Of a stretch of 64,000 bases of DNA, positions 22,174 to 32,600 are shown one piece after another. The notes under the pieces were generated by a model, which was not told the DNA's origin, ran no database searches, and was given only the letters and a program-made list of their open reading frames with translations. This DNA is from a virus, in IMG/VR virus record IMGVR_UViG_3300028400_000006, positions 1 through 64,000 of that record; one strand, 5' to 3'. Within the stretch, counting starts at the first letter, position 1. Each line of letters starts with the position of its first letter. Made by a program: the position numbers and the translations under genes.

Positions 22174-22525
22174 GGATGACCTCACGCGCCAGTACAAAGA
22201 GCGCGTGCGGGAGCTGGACAAGATTATTGACAAGGCCAAGGCCCGAATGCTCGCCGAGCTGAACAAGATGGGTCTGAAGTCGGTGGCCCTGCCGGATGGC
22301 ACAAAGATCCAGCGGGTCATTCAGGTCAAGCCCCATGTGATGGACTGGGAGGCGTTCCATGCTTTTGTACTGGAAACCGGAGCGCTTGACCTGCTTCAGC
22401 GCAGAATTGCCCAGCGCAACGCCATCGAGTGGGCAAAAGAACACGACACCCTGCCGCCCGGTGTGCAGGTAGAAGAAGAGTATATCGTACGCGTGACGGC
22501 CAAGAAGGAGAGCGACAATGACTGA
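22106..22525 (+). CDS. Conserved phage coiled-coil protein (139 aa)
   Basis: Starts at ATG 22106 or 22109 inside the end of the helicase gene. The N-terminal ~60 residues form a charged coiled coil (IYREAKRIKDDLTRQYKERV), followed by GLKSVALPDGTKI and a WEAFHAFVLETGALDLLQRR segment. This layout (coiled coil, GxKSV, xxWDAxxxFV, LLxxR) is known from small phage replication-region proteins of undefined function. Overlaps the next gene by 8 bases. Confidence 0.7.
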   Translation: MMTTVTNKLAEAARIYREAKRIKDDLTRQYKERVRELDKIIDKAKARMLAELNKMGLKSVALPDGTKIQRVIQVKPHVMDWEAFHAFVLETGALDLLQRRIAQRNAIEWAKEHDTLPPGVQVEEEYIVRVTAKKESDND

Positions 22526-23681
22526 CAACCAGAACCCCATCATGCAGGCACCGCAGCAGGGTACGGCGGTGGCACTTCCATCATACCTGCAGGATGCGCA
22601 GCAAAAGTTCGGCGGGCTCGACCTCGGTGGCGGCGGCATTCCACGTGTGAGCCTGCACAACAACAATATCGCACTGGTGGTGAACGGCGCCATCACCCAC
22701 TCGTTTGGCCAGTCGGCAGATGTCATTATCGTTGGCGCCATGCCGGGTGTGGGGCGGATGTATTACGACCAACCCTACAACGCCGGAGGCGACGAAGTGG
22801 TGCTGCCGGCGTGCTGGTCGACGGATGGCAACAAAGCGCACGATGCGGCGCCGCGCTGTCCGTCGCCGAACCGCAGCTGTGCTGGTTGCCCGATGAACGT
22901 CGCCGGCAGCGCGTCTAACGGGCAGGCCAAGGCGTGCCAGTACGTGAAGGCGCTGGCGCTGGTGTTTCCGAACGATCCGAACCCCGGTACGGTCTATCGC
23001 ATGTTGGCCAAGGGTGGCACGCTGTTCGGGCAGGACAACTCCGCCCAGAACCTCTTCAACCTGAAGAACCTTTCGGCGTTCATGCAGACCCATAATGTGC
23101 CGCTGGGCGGTATGGTGTTTACCATGTCCATCGACGTGGCGTCGCCAACGCCCAGCAAGGTGCTGTTCACACCGAAGGACTGGGTGCCGGAGGATTTCTA
23201 CAAGGGCGTCCTGCAGCAAATCCCCGACGAAAAGGTCGACGAGGCAGCGTCGCTGGATTTCGAACGAGCGTGGGCTGCGGTGCAACAAAAGCAAGCGCAG
23301 CCGCAGCCGGCACAAGTCCAGCCACAGCCTGCGCAGCAGCCAGTTCAGCCGCAGCCGGTACAAGTCCAGCCACAGCCTGTGCAGCAGCCAGTTCAGCCGC
23401 AGCCGGCGCCTATGATGCAACCTACGGCCGAAGCTCCTGCGCAGGTGCAAGGTGCCAACGAGTACCCGCCGGCACCGCAAGCGGCGCCGGTGCAACCGCT
23501 GACGGCCACGCAGCCAGTTCAGCCACAGCCTGCGCAGCAGCCAGTTCAGCAACAAGATCAGCCGCCCGCTCCGGTCGCTCCTGCCGCCTCCGACCCGACC
23601 CCGGGCGAGCAGGTAGCGACGGAGGAAGACCTGTCTGCGCTTCTGCAGCGCTTTCAGGAAAAAGGAGCTGGGCAGCTGTAA
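22518..23681 (+). CDS. Phage CxxC protein with Pro/Gln-rich tail, possible DNA-binding protein
   Basis: 387 residues. The N-terminal ~240 residues show a pattern shared by phage proteins in replication regions: VIIVGAMPGVGRMYYDQPY, CWSTDGNKAHD, CPSPNRSCAGCPMN and a later AC; the clustered cysteines suggest a zinc-binding site. The C-terminal ~130 residues are an imperfect QPQPAQ/QPVQ repeat ending in a short acidic helix (TEEDLSALLQRFQ). A globular domain plus flexible tail and terminal acidic helix resembles the layout of single-stranded DNA-binding proteins, and the position between helicase and primase fits, but this role is inference. Confidence 0.65.
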   Translation: MTDNQNPIMQAPQQGTAVALPSYLQDAQQKFGGLDLGGGGIPRVSLHNNNIALVVNGAITHSFGQSADVIIVGAMPGVGRMYYDQPYNAGGDEVVLPACWSTDGNKAHDAAPRCPSPNRSCAGCPMNVAGSASNGQAKACQYVKALALVFPNDPNPGTVYRMLAKGGTLFGQDNSAQNLFNLKNLSAFMQTHNVPLGGMVFTMSIDVASPTPSKVLFTPKDWVPEDFYKGVLQQIPDEKVDEAASLDFERAWAAVQQKQAQPQPAQVQPQPAQQPVQPQPVQVQPQPVQQPVQPQPAPMMQPTAEAPAQVQGANEYPPAPQAAPVQPLTATQPVQPQPAQQPVQQQDQPPAPVAPAASDPTPGEQVATEEDLSALLQRFQEKGAGQL

Positions 23682-23683
23682 CC

Positions 23684-23726
23684 GTGGTGGGGGCGTGGAC
23701 GCACGTCCCCACCACCCCGCGAGGGG
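23684..23726 (+). promoter_or_regulatory. Double stem-loop covering the primase ribosome binding site
   Basis: A 14-bp stem (23684-23697 with 23702-23715, loop GACG, one G-U pair) is followed by CCCC-GCGA-GGGG (23715-23726), a GNRA-capped hairpin. The GAGGGG of the second hairpin is the only good ribosome binding site for the start at 23736. No U-tract follows, so translational control is more likely than termination. Confidence 0.65.
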
Positions 23727-23735
23727 TCGGGTTCG

Positions 23736-26606
23736 ATGCAAGCGATAAATTTTCTCAGGAAGATCCTACCGGAAGCGGGGCTTTATTGCCTTGCTGTGCT
23801 TAGTGGTGGAAAGTTCCGCCATATCTGGTTTACCGATGTGGCGGCGCTGGCAACGCAGGCGGCGCATGTATCACAAGGTGATGTTTACTTCGCCATCGCT
23901 GCATTCGGTGAGCAACGTCGTCGCCGTGCATCAGTTCGATCCCTGCGCTGTTTCGCCTTCGATATTGATGTGGGAAAGGAGGGTGGTTACCAGACAAAGA
24001 AAGAGGCGCTGGCGGCGTTATTGGCGCTAGTTGAAAGTAAGGCCCTACCGCACCCATCCTTCGTTGTTGATAGTGGTGGCGGGTTTCATGTCTATTGGCG
24101 ACTGGATCGTGATGTTACGGTGGATGAATGGCTCCCCCGTGCGCGCTATCTGAAAGCTCGCCTAAAGGAATTGGATCCAAAACTTGCTATCGACACCGCA
24201 CGCGTCGCTGACGCCGCCGGCGTCCTCCGCGTTCCTGGCACTCTCAACCACAAACGTGGTGCTGTTGTGCAAGTGCTAGTGGCGACGGAGCATGCATACT
24301 CTCTTGATGATTTCCCTCCTGATAAAACATCACGCGCTTCTGATAAGTTTAGTCGGCCACAATACATTGTAGGTGAATATGACGGCAGCTTGGCGGCTTG
24401 GCCGGATGAAGAAGTGCCGTCAGTACGAGATCTCTTTAAGGCTTGTGCTCAATTCAAAGATGCGTTCCAGCACCAAGATAAGGAGGGATACGATGCGTGG
24501 TGGTGTTCCATTCAGCTTTGCGCGTTCACCAAAGAAGGAAGCGCGGCGGCCCATGCAATCTCATGCCAGTATCCGGGTTACTCCGAGCAGGAAACAACGG
24601 AAAAATATCAGCAGGCTGCGCACTCCCGAGCCGAAGGCGTGGGGCCTGTTACCTGTGAGCGTTATGCAGCGGCAAGGGGAAGGGAAACTTTGTGTCGATC
24701 TTGCCCTTTCGCCGGTGTTTCTTCGCCGCTCGTTGCAGCGCGACGGTTGGCCAGGCGACATGCTGAAAAAGCGGCGCTGGATACGCCGGCGGCGCCTGCT
24801 CAACAGACTCAACAGCAAACGCAAGAAACGGAAACGCTGAACCCGCATGCTATCGCCGCTAAGCTAAGTAACCTCGCCGGCGTCAAGTTCTATTTTGACG
24901 TTTCTACCGGCAAACTTCGCATGCGCACCGAGGGCGCCACTGCTGGCTCCATCATCGATTACGACGCGGCGCCGCGCTTGATGTTTGTGCGAGAAGTCAT
25001 TGATGGCGACGACCCCGCCGCCATCGTTGTTGAGCTTGATGAGTCCGGAACGAGGATTGCTCGGGAGCGCCCCGTCCCGTTACGGGCGTTTGGTCGGACA
25101 CAGCAAATGTCCATGGTGATGGAAGCGTTTGGCTATACTCTTCCCCGTGGGTCCCAGCATGAGAAAGGCTACAAGGCGTTTATTGGTGCTCTAGCGGCGC
25201 AAGTGAATGAAACATTCGCTCGCCGCAGTAGTGTGACCCGTATGGGGTGGACGCCGAAAGGATTTATTTTGGGGTCTACGCTGATTACGAAGAACGGCGC
25301 GAAGGACCTCGTGGTGCCACCGTCGTTGCAGCGAGTGACGGACTTGTTCATCGCCAGGGGCGACGCGCAGGAACAGCTGCGACTTGTGCAGCGCATGTTC
25401 AACCTACTGACGCCGCATGCGTCGCTGGCGCTGCTGGCGGCGCTGGCGTCGCCTTTGATGGCCTTCTCGGGGGTCAATGGCCTGTTCATTCATCTTACCG
25501 GCCCCAGCGGTAGCGGCAAATCTACATTGCTTGAGATCGGCAGTTCGTTCTGGGGACAGCCGATGGCAGCGCACTTCACACCGTACGATACGGTGGCCGC
25601 GCGCGAAACGCGGCTGCACATTTATCACAACCTGCCAGCCCTTATTGATGAGGTCACGCCATTGCTGCGTGATACGGATACGGCTCAAAAGTTTATTTAC
25701 GCTGTGACCAACGGTGAAGGCTATCATCGCGCCAAACGTGATGGCAGCCTGCAGCGGCCAGCCTCTGGTTGGCGCCTGATATCCGTAACCACTGCCAACC
25801 GTTCTATGAGATCGGCCTTTGGTGGGGGTGGCGAAGTAGACGAAGCCCTGCTGTTGCGCATCTTAGAGATGCGGATTGAACGTTCAACGTTGGAGAAGGA
25901 TGAGTATTTGTCGGAAGCGCAACAGATAATGGCGGGGCTGGAAGAACATTATGGCCATGTTGGTCGGCTGTTCATCCAGCGTGTATTGCAACGCCGAGAT
26001 TGGGTAGAGCAAAAAGTGCGGCGCTTGACGCAAGAAGCGAATGCGCAATACTCACAACAATACCGGTTTATCAACGCCGGCCTTGCTTGCGTCGAAGTGG
26101 CTGGTGAGATCCTGGCAGAGATGGGAGTGCACGTGAACATGGACCTCATTCGACAGATTGGAGATAAGCTGCGCAACGCTTCGAAGGAAGTGCGGCGGCA
26201 GATTAAGGAAGAAAACAGCGCTCGCAAGAAGGCGGCAGCCATCGTCACGTGGTTCTCCGCACGCGCCGCCGTGTTCCGCAAAGCAGATGCAAACTCCATG
26301 TCCGTTGGTAGCATCCTGGATGGGTGGGTGTTGGAAGCGACGCAACGCGCTGGCACAATGCCCGAGGCCAGGTTGCTCATGGGTGATGGCTGGGCGAAGC
26401 TCATCATCCCAACATTCCACCTGCGCCGTTTTGTTGAACAGCAGTTCGGAATAGAGTATTTGTCGTTTATGGAAGAGCTGCGCAATGAAGGTATTCTGGC
26501 CGGCGACGGCCAGCCGTTCTTGTGCGACTACCTGGATGGAGTGCCGGATCAGAATGGCAATGTGGCGCCGCATCCACCAGTTGAATGCGTAGCTATCGTA
26601 ATTTAG
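23736..26606 (+). CDS. Primase (AEP-like) fused to DUF927-type helicase
   Basis: 956 residues. The N-terminal primase-like domain has CFAFDIDVG (72-80), VVDSGGGFHVYW (110-121) and DAAGVLRVPGTLNHK, the acidic and SGxGxH-type motifs of archaeo-eukaryotic/RepB-type primases. A middle Cys cluster follows (around CRSCPF), then a DUF927-like ATPase domain with Walker A GPSGSGKST near residue 589 and LIDEVTPLL as Walker B. Fused primase-helicases of this type start and unwind phage replication forks. Its TAG stop overlaps, on the opposite strand, the stop of the convergent giant virion gene. Confidence 0.85.
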   Translation: MQAINFLRKILPEAGLYCLAVLSGGKFRHIWFTDVAALATQAAHVSQGDVYFAIAAFGEQRRRRASVRSLRCFAFDIDVGKEGGYQTKKEALAALLALVESKALPHPSFVVDSGGGFHVYWRLDRDVTVDEWLPRARYLKARLKELDPKLAIDTARVADAAGVLRVPGTLNHKRGAVVQVLVATEHAYSLDDFPPDKTSRASDKFSRPQYIVGEYDGSLAAWPDEEVPSVRDLFKACAQFKDAFQHQDKEGYDAWWCSIQLCAFTKEGSAAAHAISCQYPGYSEQETTEKYQQAAHSRAEGVGPVTCERYAAARGRETLCRSCPFAGVSSPLVAARRLARRHAEKAALDTPAAPAQQTQQQTQETETLNPHAIAAKLSNLAGVKFYFDVSTGKLRMRTEGATAGSIIDYDAAPRLMFVREVIDGDDPAAIVVELDESGTRIARERPVPLRAFGRTQQMSMVMEAFGYTLPRGSQHEKGYKAFIGALAAQVNETFARRSSVTRMGWTPKGFILGSTLITKNGAKDLVVPPSLQRVTDLFIARGDAQEQLRLVQRMFNLLTPHASLALLAALASPLMAFSGVNGLFIHLTGPSGSGKSTLLEIGSSFWGQPMAAHFTPYDTVAARETRLHIYHNLPALIDEVTPLLRDTDTAQKFIYAVTNGEGYHRAKRDGSLQRPASGWRLISVTTANRSMRSAFGGGGEVDEALLLRILEMRIERSTLEKDEYLSEAQQIMAGLEEHYGHVGRLFIQRVLQRRDWVEQKVRRLTQEANAQYSQQYRFINAGLACVEVAGEILAEMGVHVNMDLIRQIGDKLRNASKEVRRQIKEENSARKKAAAIVTWFSARAAVFRKADANSMSVGSILDGWVLEATQRAGTMPEARLLMGDGWAKLIIPTFHLRRFVEQQFGIEYLSFMEELRNEGILAGDGQPFLCDYLDGVPDQNGNVAPHPPVECVAIVI

Positions 26607-29600
26607 TAGTCGACCTCGATACCATACTTGCCAAGAATGCGCAGAAGATCGTGCAGGCGCTTGGTCTTAAGCTTGTTATATTTGCGCCACGATTCCGTCG
26701 CTCGTTCGTAGTCACCCTTTGTCCGATAATCTAGTACCTGCGCCCGTAGTGCATTCAGCTCGGTGCTGTAGTTGCGCCACAGGCTGCGCACGGACCGGTA
26801 ATAGGGATAGCGTTCGTAGAACTGTTTCAGCAGTTGACGTTTCTTCGTCTCGTCAGAAGACTGGCGAAGGATGGTGTTGTAGGCTTCATCCGCCGGACGC
26901 AGGTAGTTAGCGCGCACATACGCCTCCAGACGCTGCGGGTAATAACGTCGGTCATAGGCGACGCGCGGTAGCGGCGTCAGCTGCGAATTGATGATTTCCT
27001 CGATCGGGCTGCGCTCCGGGCGGGAGGTCATACCAACGAACAGGCGAGGCAGATGCGCAATAACAGGCCCCAGGATGGGGATGCTGTCCCGCACGAACAC
27101 TTCGACCTGCTCCGGGGTCAGATCGACCTTCATCCACTCCGGCGTGCCTTCGTAGATCATCTCCGCCGCTTTGCGCCATCCGATGGGCGTGCCGATATAG
27201 CCCTGCACATAGCCGGCAGCTTCGGGAGTATGCTTGCCAAGGTGCCCGCCGAGCTTTTCTCGACCTACCATAAGTTCAACCACGCCACTTAGAGCCGTAG
27301 GTGCGTAATCCGCTGCTAGTTGAGCTACCCAGTCACCGGGCGTGGAACGACCGGCAGACACTGCCCCCTCCGGCGCAGCAAATTGCCCAAGCGGAACAAA
27401 GTTGGTCAGGAACATCTCCGAGTAGGCGAACGCGATGTCGCGTGGGTTCGCCAGCCCCAGCGCTTTTAACGCCAGCGCCGCGCCCAGCCCATCGAACAGC
27501 TGATGCAGGCCGTACTGCTTCGGTAGTTTGAGGGGCGCATCCTTGCCGAACGGCAGGATGTCATACATCATCCAGGTGGAAGGCGTAATCTTCGCCGCTA
27601 CCGGCACGCCATCATCGTCGACGCCCAGCAGCGCAGCGGTGCCAATGACGTTGGCGGCGCCCATCGCTACGAACCACGCCGCCGCCTTCCAGTTGAGTTC
27701 GCGCATCAGCGTCTGTGGGCGTAGATCGAATTTGGCCCGGTAGTTATCGCCTTCCTTCACAAACACCACCGGCGGCGCACCTTTCTTCCACATATGGTTT
27801 GTGAAAATCGTGGTGATGCCAGTAAGGCCGGACTGGGTAAAGGCCCACATGCTATTTAGCGCCTTACCAACCTCGGAGCGCTTGTTGAAATCCATGATGT
27901 CGCGCGCATATAACGCAGCTTCGGGTGGTGTGGCGCCGGTTTCACGCAAGATGTCGTAGACGACCTGGCGGTGCATGTTGTCGATCACCGCCAGCGCGGC
28001 CTCGACGTTCTCCAGCCTTTGGTCGGCCCAGCGTAACCCTTCGCGCCCCAGTTTCTGGCGGATATATTGCCGAATACGCCGCCCGATGGGGCCAGTTTCT
28101 AGGCTCAATCGACCAGCATCCTCACCTACTTGAGCTTGGAATGTGATAAGGCCACCGTTGCGCCAGCGCTCCACCAGTCGATCCATGCCTGGCTGCTTCA
28201 GGAACTCCGGATCGTTGGCCAGTCGTTCACGCTCAGCAGCATCGGCCCGCATGAAACGGAACATGTTGTTGGCGTAGCCAGCGGATTGCAGCTGAGCGGT
28301 GCGCGCAAGGATTTCCTTCTGCACTTTGAAGGGACTAACACCGCGTTGTGTAGCCACGAGGATCGGCGTCTGAATAAAATCGCGCCAAAAGGCCGTTAGC
28401 CAGTAGCTGGGGTTGAACGTAGTCAGGCCACGCGCGTGCAAGCGCGTCCAATCCCCGATGTTCTTCGCCAGTTTCGTTTGGTTGTAGTTAGTGGCGAAAG
28501 CGCGCAGCAAGTCCTTCTGGCGCGTAGCCGGATCCCACACCAGCTCTTCACCAAGCTGGTTACGCATCATCGCCGCCATCTCCTTGTCGTAGACGACGAG
28601 CGCTTCCCATTTGCCGGTTTCGGGATTGAAGACGTTGAACTTGTTGGGGCTGCGAACGGACATACCTTCGGGGATCTTCCATCCCGCACGTGTCGTTTCG
28701 TCGCCAGTGTAGTATTCAACTTTGCCCAGCTCCTGAATAGCGCCAAATTGCACATCCAGGCCCTTTTCCTTGGATGTGCGCACGAAGTCCCGGAATGCCT
28801 GTACGGCACGATGCATGGCGGCGCTATAAGCGGCGTCCCGCGCCTCCTTCTCGAAGTTAGCCCACACATCAATGTTGAGGCTCTTCCGACCCTTAGCCGC
28901 ATCTCGCGTGAGGTTGGCCGGATTGAACACGCGCCGGATGGCGTCCTCACGTTCTGTAGCGTCGTAGTCGGCCTTGGCCTCCTTGGTGTCAAACAGCGGG
29001 ACGTAGTGCTTCCAACCGTACATCCTCACGATATTTCCGGCCGGCCCGGCGTATACGCCTGCCTCCTCACGCCATCGCAGAATTAGATCGGAGAGACTAT
29101 TATGCAGCTCTAACAGAGGCTGCATGTGTTCCTCCAGCCCCTGCCCCCGGATGGCATCGATGATGGACTGGGCTTCGACGTTGGTCATACCGGCATAAAC
29201 AGCAGTATCTAGCAGCTCCTCAGGGTTACCATTCTTCGCCACCTCGATAAGGCGCGCCATCGTCGCTTCCGGAGCAGCGGCACCTGACATAACGGCTTCG
29301 TGGAGCGCCTGACGTTCCGCCCGCGCCTCCTTGTTTTGCAAGCGCACACGTGTCGCCCACATGGTAGTGTTGCGTTCGATGGCGTGCAGAGCAAGGCGGT
29401 ACTGATTGTACTTCGTACGCAATTCGTCAACGGTGATGTCGAGCTCTTTTGCTTTCTGCTCCAGCATCAGGTCGAGCCGCCACTGGATGTCCGCCTGCAG
29501 GTTGCGATACTCTGTCGCCACTGACGTCATTGACCGCATGGCATTGATGAACTTTAGACCCGTGTCCCGCACGTCCTTGTCGACGCCATCCCGCATGATG

Positions 29601-32600
29601 AAGCCACGGATGAAGTCGAGCTTCACCGCATCGTCGGCGTTCTGCAAAGTGCGCCGCACCAGCCTGGACAGCACAATCTGTGGCGGCGGTCCGGCTTCGC
29701 TGGGTTCTTCAGGTATAGGCGTTTCTTTATCCGCAGGCGGCTCAGGTGGCGGAGGCGGCGCTGTATTCTCGTGGCTCTTCTTCAGTGCCAACCTGGCCTC
29801 ATGACGCGCCTTCTCCGGCGCCAGCGCCGCCTGCGTCTCTTCTTTGGCAGTATTACCAGTTTCCGTTTTTTCAACAGACGGTGTTTCACCGCTAGGCATG
29901 GGAGTGCCGGGCGGCGTCGCTGCGACGCGAGCGGCGTCAGTCTTGGGAATGAGGCCGGCTTCTACAAGAACACGCCACAGATGCGCGTTCGATACAAATG
30001 TCGGTAGGGGTTGCCCACGTTTGCGCGTCACCTTTTCCAGCTCTTGCCGGATGGCGTTCATCGCTGCCGGATCGCCCCGCAAGAGTTTTTCCTGAAATTG
30101 CTCAATGATAGCACGAGCTGTAGGACTAGTGGTACTTTTAAGGTTTTTTGGTAATGGTGCGCCACCACCAAGCTCGGCATAGCCTTTCTTGTTTTTACGC
30201 GGAACTTTATATGTGATGCCGTAATCTACCGCTCGCGCCGCCGCCTTGAACAGAAAGTCTCTGTCTCTATGCTCCAACAGCTGTTTGTAAACCAGATGCT
30301 GCGCAAACAAACGCCGCACAGAACGCGGGTCTTTGATTGCACCGGCGTTAACGACGATAAACTCATCCTTGCCACCATTCACCTTGAACGTGGCGATTGG
30401 CACTTCAGCCCCCATCCCGGGCATATCAGCGGCGGAGCGTACTACGTAAATACGCCCTTCCGTCGGCAGGCGATCCTTAATGGCGGCAACTCGTTCAGGC
30501 GGCGCCGGCGCAAACGATGCGCGTAGTTCTTCGGCCAATAGGTGGGGGTCAACCTGGCCATAGGTTTCCCGAATATCTTCCGGGATGGCCCGAGCACCAA
30601 AAGTTTTACGGGCGCTAGCAATGGCCAACTCCACGGGTTCGCCGGATTGAACCAGCATGTTGACATATGCACGGATATTATCCGCCTGCGCCAAGCGCCC
30701 TTCAGGCGTTGCGATGTCTGTTTGTGGGCGTAGCGGCGCCGGCTGCGCATCTGCCTCTGGCGGCGCCATGTCCTTACCTTCCAGCTGCGCTTCCGCCGCC
30801 TGCTCCGCCTGCGCTGCGGCGTCGACGCCCTGAGCATCTTCGATGACATCTTGCGGGATATCCAGCACATCGGCTTCGGCGAATCCGGCGCGGCGCACCT
30901 TGCTTAGAATGGCATTGGGCGGTGTCTCGGTTTGCCGCTCCACCTCGGTGAGCAGCGCCTGCACGGCGGGATTCGTGGTGTCGAGCTTGGTGTCATCGAG
31001 GTAAAGCTCGTCCCCCTTGCGAATGAGCTCGCGCCCGGCGATGTCCGCCAGCTGCTCGCCATCTTCCGTCATGGCGGCGGCGTAACTGACTTCATCACCA
31101 GTCTTGACCGCCGCCAGCGCCTCCTCCAGAGGCGACGGGATGTTTACGCCGGCCCGCCGCGCAGCGACCTTGACCATCTCCAGCCCTGCAGCCTTAGACT
31201 CCGCAACGGCGGTCTGCACGTCCGGATCATGCATTACGTCGTCTTCGACGGCCTTGGCCAGCACGTCTTCCGCCGGACCAGACGGGGGCGGTTTGGGCGC
31301 CGCTTGGGCGCCACTCTGTCCTTCCGTGCCGGTGCCGCCCTGCGTCTGTTGGGGCGCGATCGACGTCAGCGCTCCACCGAAGAGCGCACCTAGGGCGAAC
31401 CCCTGCGCCGCCTGCCCGCCAAGCTCGCGAGGGTCGGGCGTCAGCCCTGCCTGCTGCTCCTGATAATGCCGCGCGCCGACGAGCCCGACGTTCTCTACCG
31501 CTTCTGACACGCCCTCTCGCAGAGCGCCGCCGGCGGCGCTTGCTACGCGCCCACCCTTGCGTGCAATATCTCCCATCGCCTCCCTGGCGACGGCGCCACC
31601 CAACTGTTTGGGCAACATGGTGAACATACGCTCGGAGATCCCACCCAGAAAATAGATGGATGCCGCTGACGCCGCACCGCCGTATATCGCCGCGCGAGCA
31701 GCGGCCACATCGGCCATCGCTTGCTGCACCTCCTTGTCTGTCGGTGCTCGTCTAAGCGTGGCCGTCAACTTGTCCACCATGGCATGCCAGGTGGGCGAAC
31801 CTTTCAGCACGCGCGGATCGGCGTTAAGGATGTCGGCGGCGGTCTGTTGCCCCTCCTGATGCCCCTGCGCGGCGCCGGCACCGATCGCAAGCGTTGCCCC
31901 CGTGGCGCGCCGGCCCTTAAGCACGCGCCCCATACGCAGCGCCCACCCCGCTGATTTGGTAGCCAGGTAGCGCGCCGCCAATGCGCGAGCGCCGCCGGCG
32001 ACGCCGCCGGAACCCAGCACGTAGCCACCCATTTGCGATGCAATGTATGCGTAGGTAGACGGGCTAAGCGCTGTTAAGGCATCAGTAATGCGGCCCTCAT
32101 TGAATGCCTGCTGCATGGCTTGCAGTTCGCGTTTCACTTCGTCCGGAATGCTGGCGGTTTGGATTTTTTGTCCAAATTCAGCGATGTCTCTCGCCGCCTT
32201 GACGAGAGCCGCGTTACGCCATGAAGGGTCGCCAGTGGCGTAAGCAAGGATATCCCCGCTGGAAGCAACAAGGTCCCCTGCACCCTCCACCACGGAGCCA
32301 AGCGCCGTACCAGCCAGACCAAGCCACCAGCGCAAAGAGCTGGACGGTTTGGTCGATTCACCATTGAGCTTTTCGTTGATAAAACCAGATGGATGCCTGA
32401 CCGGAAATTCGTTATCCTGCGACGCTGGCCCCGCTACCGCATCAAATTGGTCTTTCATATACTGACGCAGCGTTTTTAGCGCCGCATCGCGTTGTTTCGC
32501 CGGAAGCGCTCTAAACGACGGATGCGCCGCCAGCTTTGACAGTTGCTCGTTGACGAAGGATTTGCCAAGCGACTTAAGGAATGATCTGCGTTCCTGCGGG

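Noticed and set aside
3556-23860. Recurring GCAGGCGGCGC as a Chi-like or uptake motif
   Set aside because: Most occurrences fall in the same reading frame and encode Gln-Ala-Ala or similar, so codon and amino-acid preference explain them.
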